This document shows, in pieces, positions 12,601 to 24,293 of a stretch of 64,000 nt of DNA. Within the stretch, counting starts at the first letter, position 1. Every line of letters begins with the position of its first letter. This DNA comes from Ficedula albicollis. Taxonomy: Eukaryota; Chordata; Aves; Passeriformes; Muscicapidae. Location of the stretch: the NCBI RefSeq assembly GCF_000247815.1, contig NW_004775935.1, positions 83,483 to 147,482 of the forward strand, read 5' to 3'. The position numbers were made by a program, and so were the translations under genes. The notes beneath the pieces are model-generated. The model was not told the origin of the DNA, ran no database searches, and was given only the letters and a program-made list of their open reading frames with translations.

Positions 12601-15600
12601 AATACATTGTAAAATAGCCGCAAGTTAAAAAATAGTGATCAATAAACCAGAAAATATCTAGCTAAAATATCTCTGACTCCATTTTTCTGCTGGAAAGCAT
12701 AGTTTTTTATCTTTTCCTGAATGGTGTTTTTCACTCTGCTGGCCATTGCCATAGACTTCTTCCCTAGCTGTTGTAGTTCGATTTGATTTCAAGGGCATGA
12801 GTGGTCACGTCAAGAAGTAAAACACAAACAAGTTCCCTTTGCATACACGTTACCTTGTATGAAGTCACTAACATCCTTCTTCCTGTAGTGAAATCATCTC
12901 ATCTTACATATTTGCTTTCTGTCCCGAATGGTGATCCTGCTGTGTCTCACCCATGTGGTGAGTCACCACTGTTCTCTCCTCTGATGGTGTGCTCCATTTT
13001 CATAATAGTCCTTGAGACCTCCCCACTACTGTTCAAAATGCCTACCTCCAAATAGGGGAAGAAAGGTTTTTGATTGTGCAAGATTCTAATTCAAAATAAT
13101 TGTCTGTAATTCAAATCTTATTTGGAGGAATACATGATATTATTTAATTGGTAGCTCTGCTGTTTGATTCTGTATGTGTATAGAGACAGATTTTTAAAAT
13201 CCATGCTTCTTACTATACATGAAGGTCATTAACATCCATTTCATTTAACCCCAAGGAGCATTTAAACGTCTTGGGTGAATTTACATTTATACATGTTTTC
13301 TGTGAAATGTATACTATTTATCCAGAGCATTGTGAGAGCTCTGGAGGAATCAAAAAACTGTAAATGTGTCTGTAAGGTGACACAGAAACAGAGGGGAGAG
13401 GCAGGATAGAAAAGACATCTTAAAAGTTACAACATTCTGTTTTGTCTGTGTCCTCTCTGACCTGGAAATCGTCCACTAAGTGCACCTTGGTTGTTTTCAA
13501 ATAGATTCTCAATTCCTACACAGCTCTTGCAGTGGATATTGACTCTAGAATATTTCAACCCTTCTCCATGCCAAATCACTGATTTGCCAAACTTGCCATT
13601 TACGGCTGTTCCATCCCCCATGATCAGCTCAGCAGTCCAAAAGAAAGCCTAGGAATCATCATTGCTTTCAGTTTGTTGCTCCACATAAACCCCTCCAACA
13701 TGAGTAGAAGCCATAATAGGATATTGAAGGAAGAACTACAAGGATATCTGTGAATCAGCTAAAGATGTGCTAGAATGATGCATATAGCATATTTGGATGG
13801 GTGTAATATTTTCCAAAAAGAAAGCACTTTGGTAAAAATATAGCAAGGATGAAGCATACATAATCTATGCTGACTAAGCATTAAAATACATTTGCTGCAC
13901 TGAAAAGTTCGAGAAAATTCCATTTTAACTTCAACCCAAAATAACTTTAAGATGTCTTTGGGATTATCAAATTCAGAATATTCCTTAATTCCTTGTCTAT
14001 ACTTTGAACAGACCCCTTCTGGGAGATATATCTTCTTCCCTGAATAAGAATCTTCCCAGACAGCTCCTGTTGGCTGCTGGCCCTGGCTGCACCTGCAGGT
14101 CACCCCTGTGCTGCCAGAGGAGACTTACACAGGGGAGCTGCCAGCTAAGGCTGGGCACAAATGGGATGCTGTGGAACCTGGAACCTTCTGCAGGAAGTCT
14201 TAGATTCAGTGGTTCCCTTTGTATTGTTCTTAGCAATTTGAATTCTCTGCAGAGAAGATTTGCTCTTAATTGCTGACAAATGTGTCAGCGCCCGTGATCT
14301 TCCCTGAAAAGACCACATTTTTGTGTCCAAGTTATGATGCCGTGAGAATGCAACTTTATAGAGGATTCTGACAGGTGTCTTTAAAGTCTGTAACACTGAC
14401 ACTATAATTTCAGCTGTTATTTATTAATTTTTAATAAAACATAATAAATATTACCTAAGTCACGGGGTATTTTCTTAAAGCAAAATACTGTTTTGAAAGC
14501 TGTCTCAAATGTCAAATAGAATGCATTTTACATTAGTTCTGTGTAAATTTTTATTGAATTCAAACTTTTAAATAAATCTTCCTATATCTAATGCCTCTTA
14601 TCAAAGCACAAAAACCCATTATCTGATTATAAAGAAGAACCTCAGAACTTACCATCTTCAAATTTAATGGACTCCTGATGATTTCTTCCCTACCTAGACT
14701 GTTTTTGAAGCATTTTACTATATTTTATACATCATAAATGGATTCCATTCTTGGCTTAGCAATTCTTCTAATGGACAATGGTTACAAAAAATCTCTAGCT
14801 CCAGGGACATTAAATTGGTTCTAAACTCTGAAAATTACAGCTTTTATGAAAAGAAGAAAATACTAAAAACATATCTAATGCAACACTGCATCTCATTTTC
14901 TGCTACCTTCACAATCTGTCTAAAAGCTCCTAAATTTCTTAATGACACGATATGTTAAAATTGCATTCCTTTATATTTAGATCTCTGAAACATTTTTTCT
15001 TCTTAACCCCAAGGAGTTTCTGCAGCAAATGGAAAATAGTGTTCTTGGCGTTCCAGCATTTGGGAATATGGAAAGCACTGCACTGTACAAGAAAAATGCT
15101 GCATTTTATATCTGACCACGGTCAAAGATGAGTACTTCAGAGAAAAGCAGACAGTGTCTTGTAATGAACCTGATTCTACATTTCACTTTGGGTAGAGCAA
15201 TGGTATGTAACAACGGGTAATATATGACATGCAACTACATTGCAGAGGAAACTCCACTGCAAAGACTTTAAAGCCTTTAATCTGAACCATAATTGCTTCT
15301 CTTGGATCCCATGCTTTAGGAGTTTTCTGCAGTCAGCAAAACCACAGATTTTAGAGAGATGGTAGTACTATCTCTATAAACTCTGCTGTCTTCCCCGCCT
15401 CTCAACAACAATGTAGAATCTACTCTTTGACCTTACACAGCTTGACAGCAAAAGCAAGCTATGGAAAGAAATGAAAAAGAGCTCTTTTCTTCCATTAATT
15501 TGTATTGCTGTAGAAAAAGGACACACCAAGAATGGGAATCCTTTCAAATTATGAAAAAATAGCTCTTCAGTTGTCTACTACCAGGGAGTTTTTCCACTTA

Positions 15601-15639
15601 ACAGGATGTTTACTTTAAGTTATTGTCTATTTTGGGTAT
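9612..15639. other. AT-rich unique DNA, no gene seen
   Basis: About 6 kb with no gene, LTR, CR1 end or RNA gene recognised. GC-richer patches at 11309-11640 and 14000-14400 carry overlapping short open frames on both strands (78-114 codons) without domains, which is not evidence of coding. These two patches could be conserved non-coding DNA or old unrecognised repeats. Confidence 0.5.
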
Positions 15640-15690
15640 ATATATATATGATATACATAGATATAAATATATAGACACATATCACTTCAT
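15640..15690. repeat. AT-rich low-complexity tract
   Basis: Alternating TA units at 15640-15650 grade into degenerate ATA/GATA-like sequence up to about 15690. It is an imperfect simple repeat. Confidence 0.75.
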
Positions 15691-16619
15691 ATTCACTCAT
15701 AATTCCACTTATATTATCACTTTTATTTTGGTTATACAAAATAGAAATAGAGGTAAATGAACAACCTATTCCACACAATTCACCATGGCATTCATCATTC
15801 ATATATCTTCCTGCATAAGAACTTCACGTTACAGTCTCAGAAACACACAGGTTGGACATATCTAGGGGGTTTTTCAGTTCAGCCTTCTTCTCAGAACGAT
15901 GTCAGCACTGAATTTAGAAGAGATGGCTTAGGGCTTTGTCTAGTCACATACCTCAAAACTCCAAGGACAAGAAGGTCCTTGCACAACCAGCTTCAGTATC
16001 TAGTTAAATCCGTAAATCCACTTAGAACCAAAAGTTCTTAATCTTTCCCTAAGTCGAGTCTGGTCTATGTCTAAGCATGTCAGTTGACTTTCCCCTGGCT
16101 TTTGTAAAACCAGATTGCCAAACACTGTTCTCTAGGTTAGTTAATGTGGAAACCTGAGCACACAGTAGGAGAATTGTTATCAAACCTTGCTGCCAGAAAC
16201 TTAAGCAAGCTTTCCCCTATTTGTACACATCTATTTCTAAACCTTAATCTGAATAAAGATTTCTCTCCCAAACAGTTTATGAAAATACAAGTTTAAGACT
16301 TTTTTTTTTTTTTCTGATATACACATATCTAGGACTCGGGCATTGAGGCTTGGATTGGGTTCAACAACACCCATGCCCAGCTTTCAGCTTTGCAGTTTGT
16401 GGCCATAAATTGCAGTTATCAGGCTGTTTCCTTAGCACAATGGAAATTTTCAAAGAAATTATCGCCCCCCCCCGCAAACTTTCCACAGCAGATTATTAGT
16501 GTGGCAAAATAAATAAGATACATGAGATAAAAAAGTATACATGGTAGGAAGAACAACATGCTGAGACACCTCCTAAAAACATTTAGTCCAAACAGAACAC
16601 TCCATTGCTACTCCTTTTC
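15691..16619. other. Unique DNA, no gene seen
   Basis: AT-rich sequence with a T run near 16302-16313 and a nine-base C run at 16466-16474. Short open frames have no recognisable domain. Confidence 0.5.
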
Positions 16620-16877
16620 TCTGTAAAAAGACTGAAAGAAAAAAGAAGAAAGAATTGTAAATACTGAGTATAGGTAAAAGAGTTGGACACATAGATTACC
16701 ACTGGAGGACAGAAAATTAGTCTGGAGTACAGGAAGAAAGGTGGAACGGGAGAAGGAGAGGAAGACAAGAAAAGACAGAAAAAAGATTAAGGGAAAAGCA
16801 AAGGAAGGAAGAAGAGGGGAAGTAAATAGAAAGAGAAAGAGAGCAAGTGAAAAAAACTAAGAGAAGGAAGACTTTCT
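16620..16877. repeat. Purine-rich (A/G) tract
   Basis: The plus strand is strongly biased to A and G, most clearly at 16730-16877, with GAAA, GGAAG and AAGAG units but no fixed period. The minus-strand frames here are Ser/Leu/Phe/Pro-rich readings of the pyrimidine strand and not proteins. Confidence 0.8.
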
Positions 16878-17789
16878 TTTATCTTAGAATTTTGATAAAG
16901 AAGAGGTATTTTCTGCCTCTTCCCTCTTTCTACTTTCATATGATCTATGCCAACTCTGATAGTCTTCAAACTTTCACTTATTAGTGTTTTTAGTTTTTAA
17001 TTTCATGAGGTCATTTTCATTGACCTCTTTACTACTGACCTGTTATTTTAGTAGCTTTTGAAGGATCATTTACACTGACTTCTATTGCCTTACTTATTTC
17101 TCTTCTCTTTGCTCCCATATCACCCGAGCAATTGAATTTCATTCCCAATTCTAGTTATTGGATACATAAAATAATTTCATTTGTATTGCTATTATTCCTA
17201 GATGAATTGTCTTTTTTGCTGTATGTCTTTCCCAGCTCATAGTTTAATCCTTTTTAATATTCATTAAACTAGTCTGCTTTCTTCTGATTATGGCAGAGAC
17301 TACTCCTTATATCATAGATTCTTCTGACCTCCAAAGACTCCCTTGCTTCCAGAAAACTCAGATTTCTTTTATCTGAGCAACCTTTTTAAGCATACACAGA
17401 CACTTCCCATTTCACCTAAAGGGTCCATGCTAGATGTCAACACCACTACCACCAGCATTGTTTATCAAGCCAGGTGAACTTTGAGCTGCTTTGCAGGGAA
17501 AGGTAAATTACCTGTTGTTTTGTCTGCTTTGTCAGTTTCCCTTAGAATTTTATGCTACCAGTGTTGATTCCCACTGCAAGGTTCAAGAACCTAGAAAACA
17601 CTCTCTTCCCGATATTCCCCAAGAGCAGCTTTACAATAATAGTGCTTTGCCTTGCTCAGAGAAAAATCGGCTAACATGGGTTCTGCTGCAAGCTTTCCTT
17701 TCAGAAATCATAGAAATATGTCCTGGTATCTGGGGATACAAAGCATTGTAACGTCACCCCAGGACAAAATATCAAATAACTTTGGTTGC
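16878..17789. other. Unique DNA, no gene seen
   Basis: AT-rich sequence running up to a CR1 fragment. Open frames of 78-88 codons at 17490-17970 overlap on both strands and run into the CR1 piece, so they are not treated as coding. Confidence 0.5.
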
Positions 17790-18012
17790 AAGGGACATAA
17801 AGACCTTCTTTTTCCAGCCCCCCTGACATGGGCAGGGATCCCACTCACTAGATTAGGTTGCACAGAGCCCCATCCAACCTGGCATTGAACACATCCAGGG
17901 GTGCGAAATCCACAACTTCCCTGGGCAACCTGTGCCTGTGCCTCACCATCCTCACAGCAAATAATTCCCTCCAAAAATCTAGTCCAACCTACTCTAAATC
18001 AAACCACATCAA
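17790..18012 (-). mobile_element. CR1 LINE 3'-end fragment, minus strand
   Basis: The plus strand shows the complement of the CR1 3' region: 'gacatgggca' near 17825, 'ccccatccaacctggcattg' at 17868-17887, then 'gggcaacctg' and 'gcctcaccat' near 17922-17949. The order matches the CR1 3' end read backwards. The terminal repeat itself is decayed, although 'atcatagaaa' near 17708 may be its remnant, in which case the element starts nearer 17705. Confidence 0.85.
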
Positions 18013-21000
18013 GTAATCATTTGATTTGCATTTCCCCAGCTTCACAAACATAGATATGAAAGATATTATTGGCAATAAATTTCTCATTAATTTATAGTTC
18101 CTAAGATTTTTGTTCAATGTCACTCACAGTCAGTGAACTTTTGCCTTACGTTATGGCACAATATAGGATGGTCTCTGTGCAGGTGTATGAAGTTCAAATA
18201 ATGGGATGCCTATTTCAGTTTTTGTTTTGATGAAGAAGGGTAGCTTATATTGGACCATTTTTAAAATAAAATTTACACTAGAGAATTAGGGAAATGAAAT
18301 TGTGCAAAAAGTACTGATATTTTAATATTATGGGGAATGTAGCAAAATTACAGAAATAATCAAAATCTGGCAACAATTTGAGGAATATACAGCAATTTTG
18401 TCTTTGTAGATTGCTAGTTCCTGAGTCGTGTTTTCAGCTATTTCATTGTAACTATTTATTCATATTTGAAAGTTTCTTTCATTTTCAGTTCCATTAGTCT
18501 TAGAAGTATTACCCATTTTAACTGTTGGACATCTCCTATACCAGCCATCAGAACCAAAAGAACTTTGTAAGATTTCACTTTGTAGATTACATTTTACTCA
18601 TACTGTATATGGATGTTAACAAGGAAACCAGTTTTCTTGAACCTTATCCATCTGTCTTACTGACTCTTCATAGTAAAACTGTAATGTTTTGGAAGATTCA
18701 ATGTTTAGCAGATGAAGAGTGACTTATAAAGATTAGCTAAGAAATGAAAGAGTGCTAAATCTTGCCAAGATTGAAGAATTTTAGGGGAAAAAAGCTGCAT
18801 GCTTTTCAGCAAAAATGCACATTTCAGGACATATTTGAATTGATTGTCTGAACTTAGATCAAATTTGTACTTCATTAATTTGTTTTTTCTTTCTTTCTTT
18901 TTTTTTTTTTATTTTATCATGGCAAACTTCCTAGACAGCAGAAAAAACAGAATATAAAGGAAGCAGGATGAAGGGAAAATTATTGCAGGTTTGACAATAT
19001 GAAACTTAGGTGACAGCACAACAGAGAGCTACAAGTTAGGTCTTCTACATTAAGGTTCTTGTCTTTCAGATGATCTTGAATCAAGTATTACACGATACAT
19101 TTTCAAATATAGGCATGTATTTTACATATGGAGTTATGTTTTTTGTAGACAGTAATTAAATGATCACATAAATCAGTATTCCCTTTTAAATTCTTCTGAA
19201 ACCAAGCATAGGAAAATACATTGCTCTTCAGGATATGTGTTGTTACTGACACAATTTCTCAGCCAAGATTTTGAAGAACTTCAGCTGAAAAATGGATATT
19301 AAAATGACACTTAACACAATCTATCTATCATATAAAAAGTATGTTGCACATTTTTACAGAAAACTGTTAATAAAACACTTCGAAATTTTTAGATGGAGCT
19401 TGGCTTAAGTAAAGCATTGACTAATAGTCCAGTTTAAACAGTTAAAAATAAAGAGCAAAGTACAAATGGGTAAATTGAAGTACTTTCATAAATCAGTGAC
19501 CATTATAAAGAAGGTTAAATATAGTATTCAACCAGAAAACTGAAGACTTAAAGCTCAAAAGGTCCTATTGCAAAAGAAATTTGAAAAAAATACATTAAAT
19601 GTGTTCTACTAATATTTACTTGAACACATGAAACTGTGTATGATATTACGATGCATTTGTACTTATTCTAGTTTGTTTTGGAAAGCATACTGTGGATACT
19701 GTAAGGGAATTTATTGGTTTTTTAATTTCTTTTTAGAAGGTAAGTTGATCCTCCAGAGCAATGAAGAAACTGATAATGATAATTTCCATTGTGTAAAAAT
19801 GTACTGAGGTTCACTATCTTTATCTTATGCCCACTTTTGAAGATGAGCCAATGCACTAGCATGTGAAGATGCACAGATTCAAGCCCTTAGGAGGCTGGGA
19901 GCTAGGAAATCTCAATGACTGTATTGGCTTCATGAGCAACCACAAGAATTGCAGACCTTTTTTTTTTTCTTTTTTTTGTTCTTTTTTTAATACAGAACAC
20001 TTCTACAACTAACCTTGCATCAAAGAAACAAGGGATAATTCTAGATCAGTTTTGGTGGTTTAAGTGTTTTGCTTGTCCCTTTCCTATGCAGAAGGAGGTA
20101 ACACTTCAGCAAATGCAATGCATATCGGAACACACTGCAGTAAAAGGATAGAAAAGCCTACTCTGAGCATAAAGTGATGAAAGTTTCTTTTAAAGCAGCC
20201 TTCTGGATATTGTTCTGGCCAAGTCTAAAATGTGTCATGGAATAGGTGAAGCTAATTCCACAGACGGAGTGTGTTCAAGAAATGGACTAGAATGTCCCTG
20301 AAATTTCCATCCAAAAATGCAGTGCACAGAAAAATGTGGAGAAACCCTACAGAATCCGTGTCAATACTTAAATATATGTATTAGCCTATGAGTAACTTGG
20401 TGTCATTATTTATGATGAGTAAAGCGGTTGAGAAAAATAATACTTCCAAAAATCATCTTCTTGTCTCTACTCTGCACTTCCACATTTTCTTTGCTCTCTA
20501 TTCTCCTACATATTTATTCTTGTGACATGATTCTAAAATTGTATGGTTTGCCAGCTCTGGCTGCTGTGGAACAGAACTGATGGCTGCCTTGCCGGCATTC
20601 ATCTGATGGCAAGGAGTCATTTCTAGGCAGGAGAGCCAGCATCCGAATGCACATTGGATATCAAACATCAGGGACAGGAATAACAGAGACTCTATTATTA
20701 CTTAATCCCTCTAAACTAGCATCTGGTTTTGAATCCTTAGTTACTCAGCACATTATGTGTGTGATTCTAAATAAACATCAGTTTAGGCTACAAAAGCGTC
20801 TGACAACTGCAGAGGAGCCTTCTTGCAGTCTCCTGTATATTCTAATCCCCCAAATGAAGTGGTAAAACAAGGCTGAGTTTATTTTGTGTTTCCTATTCAC
20901 TAACAAAACAGAATGCAAAAATATGCATTTACACCTAGAACAACGTCGTAGTTTAGGACCTTCTCTCTCTTTTTGGGTAATAGAACACAATCAGACAGTC

Positions 21001-22501
21001 AAAAGTTCCTGATAAGTGGTGAGTAAGGACCTGAAGAGGCAAAAACATGAGCTAAAGAAGGAATGTTATTTATCAAAGCACACAGTTAAAAAGACAAAGT
21101 GCAAGTCTTTAGAAGGGAAATGCAATCATTGATTTAGGATATTTTCCTTTTAAATAATTGAAATAGAAAAATGTGTCCATGTCTGCCATAAAAACCCACT
21201 TGAAAATGAACAGTCAACACAGAAAGAGTGAGTTTTTTAAAGTGTCTCACCTTGTCTTGTTTTCATTCCATTAGAGAAAAGGATGAAAGAAAACTGGCAG
21301 GGTGTTTTGGTTCAAAAGAAACAGCCAAGTGAATGTTATAGTTACCATTATTTCAATCAGTTTTCAGGCACATAAACATAGTAAGCAGTGCATCAACAAA
21401 CTAGTGGAACCAAAATATGTCCCAGAAAATCCTAAGTGTTTTTACTTAATGAAAAATTCTCAGGTAAATCATATTTCTATCTTCTTCAGCAATATAAAGA
21501 AATTGTCATTATTTAAAAATGGAGTTTCCTTCAATCCACAGAATCCATTCATTTTTGTGCTGCTGAACAGATTTCATAAAAATGCAAGTGGGATACTCCC
21601 AGCAGAGCATGTGTTTCTGCCAAAGATGGAGTCAAAGTTATGCAAATCTACTCAGGCAGCAAGTACAGAAAGGCTTGTTACTGGCAAATGGTGAAAAAGG
21701 CCATATAATGCTCAGACAAGCCAACATATTAGAGCTTATGGACACTGGGATGTTTTCCTCACACTTTACACCTAGAGACACACTAGCAGATTTCTTGTCT
21801 ACTGACCAGAGGTCACCAGTAAATCATATTTTGCTAAAGGCATCCTGAGGACTTGCCTGTGACATACAGAGCATAGCCAAGTTAAAGGAATGTGACAAAA
21901 TGGTGAAAAAGCTTTCCTCTTACAACTCTGGTTGCTCAGCTTTTGGAGAACTTGTGTTTCTTATTGGATCTGACCCTCACATCTGTTTCAGCCTTTACTC
22001 AGTTTTCCCTTTTCCCTACTACAATTCATCAAGGAGCAGCTCAACCTCTTTCCTGTAAATTCCATGTCACATCTCAGAACTTCCTAATTTATTCAATCAG
22101 GCCTTGTAACCTTTCTTCATTTCCCTTACTCCTTTTAATATTTCCATTTTACATTTTATGTGGAGCATCTTACAACTGCTCCAGCCCATCCTTTTTGTGT
22201 CTCAGTCACATATGCATCTTTAAAGTACAGAGGCAGATTTCAAGAAAAAAGGTCTTTGTCCTCTCCTTCAAGCTTTGAATCAAGCACATTCAGCTCAAAA
22301 TTTTTATGACAGTTCTCTCACAGTGACAGCTCATAAAGAGGCACCAGAGTAGGAATAATTTGTGCTTCTACAGAGCTAAGTGTTCAGACAAATAACAGAT
22401 CTTCTGGGTGGACCCACCGATGACACATTTGAAGGGTACTGTCGCAGAAAAGACAGAGGCATAATGATAGGAGTTAGTATGCATCACTAAGGATGGAGGA
22501 G
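18013..22501. other. AT-rich unique DNA, no gene seen
   Basis: About 4.5 kb without recognisable gene or transposon. T-rich runs occur at 18885-18912 and 19957-19990. The longest frame is 130 codons at 21302-21694; it has no domain, and a second frame overlaps it at 21582, so it is probably chance. Confidence 0.5.
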
Positions 22502-23397
22502 TCCTAAGAAAAAGATTACTTATAGGAAAGAAATACCTGAAATTTAAAAATGACAGTTCTCAAAACAAATCAAATCCCATGCATCATTAAATTCTTTAGT
22601 GTTTGTGCTTAAATGCTCTTGTTCATGATTTCTCAGGTAAATCTGGGAATTCCAAGAATGTGTTTGACCACTGCACGGAGAAGATGGTTTTATGCTTCTT
22701 TTACAACCTGCCACACATCATGGCATCTGTCAATGCAAAACCACGCATCCTTTTACTTGTTCTGACTATTTCAGCCACTGTTGAACCCCTGTCCATTGTA
22801 TCTTGCTGCTGGCATTGGAAGGGCGGCAGCCTGGTGCAGGTGAGATGGACACCTGAGTGGAGTGACACAGGAAGCTGGGTTGCACCATGCCCTGATTTTA
22901 TTGGACCTCTGGGCAGTACATGTCTCTAGTGAAGCAGTTTGGATATATCCACTGCTGCTGGGCTGCAGAAGGTTCCTTGAGAGGGCCTCAGGTTCCAAAG
23001 GTCACCTGAAATCTAAAGGATCATTTAAAGTGCAGAACCTGGATTATTTTTCCAAAAATAGATGAATATTAAGTTGTAATCATTCCTAATGGATGTATTT
23101 TGTTTAACAGATATTTAGAATAACTTCTGAGCAGAGTTCTGTACAAACTTGTAGCAAATCCACTTGAAAAATTGAATGAGAGTGGTTTCAAAACTTTTCT
23201 GTTGAGGACAAAATTTTGTTACCTTTATTCAAATTTATCATGAAGTAATACAGATAATCTTTCACATTCACTCATGATTCTTCTGGTTAGGGGAAGAAAA
23301 AAAAATACTTCCAGAAGAAACTTATTATTGATAACATATTCAGCTTGAGACAAACAACCAATTAAGAGACTCAAAATAATAGGTTTGTGGAAAAAAA
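22502..23397. repeat. 896-bp tandem duplication, copy 1
   Basis: The first of two head-to-tail copies. It starts at TCCTAAG and ends in a seven-base A run after 'ttgtgg'. Offset to copy 2 is 896 bases from end to end, so there is no net indel. Only two differences were noted: 22880 T versus C, and 22899 T versus C. The unit includes a 108-codon open frame (22603-22929) present in both copies; one difference changes Val to Ala and the other is silent. I see no domain or homologue for it, and its conservation is explained by the duplication, so I do not call a gene. Confidence 0.95.
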
Positions 23398-24293
23398 TCC
23401 TAAGAAAAAGATTACTTATAGGAAAGAAATACCTGAAATTTAAAAATGACAGTTCTCAAAACAAATCAAATCCCATGCATCATTAAATTCTTTAGTGTTT
23501 GTGCTTAAATGCTCTTGTTCATGATTTCTCAGGTAAATCTGGGAATTCCAAGAATGTGTTTGACCACTGCACGGAGAAGATGGTTTTATGCTTCTTTTAC
23601 AACCTGCCACACATCATGGCATCTGTCAATGCAAAACCACGCATCCTTTTACTTGTTCTGACTATTTCAGCCACTGTTGAACCCCTGTCCATTGTATCTT
23701 GCTGCTGGCATTGGAAGGGCGGCAGCCTGGTGCAGGTGAGATGGACACCTGAGTGGAGTGACACAGGAAGCTGGGCTGCACCATGCCCTGATTTCATTGG
23801 ACCTCTGGGCAGTACATGTCTCTAGTGAAGCAGTTTGGATATATCCACTGCTGCTGGGCTGCAGAAGGTTCCTTGAGAGGGCCTCAGGTTCCAAAGGTCA
23901 CCTGAAATCTAAAGGATCATTTAAAGTGCAGAACCTGGATTATTTTTCCAAAAATAGATGAATATTAAGTTGTAATCATTCCTAATGGATGTATTTTGTT
24001 TAACAGATATTTAGAATAACTTCTGAGCAGAGTTCTGTACAAACTTGTAGCAAATCCACTTGAAAAATTGAATGAGAGTGGTTTCAAAACTTTTCTGTTG
24101 AGGACAAAATTTTGTTACCTTTATTCAAATTTATCATGAAGTAATACAGATAATCTTTCACATTCACTCATGATTCTTCTGGTTAGGGGAAGAAAAAAAA
24201 ATACTTCCAGAAGAAACTTATTATTGATAACATATTCAGCTTGAGACAAACAACCAATTAAGAGACTCAAAATAATAGGTTTGTGGAAAAAAA
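23398..24293. repeat. 896-bp tandem duplication, copy 2
   Basis: The second copy directly abuts copy 1: the seven A residues ending copy 1 (23391-23397) are followed at once by TCCTAAG. Identity to copy 1 is about 99.8% by eye, which implies a very recent event or a false duplication in the assembly. After 24293 the sequence continues as GTGTTGA, unlike the start of the unit, so the array has exactly two copies. Confidence 0.95.

Noticed and set aside
22603..23825. Paired 108-codon frames that look like duplicated genes
   Set aside because: They are near-identical because the DNA was duplicated very recently. No domain is visible, and one amino-acid change in two substitutions gives no sign of selection.
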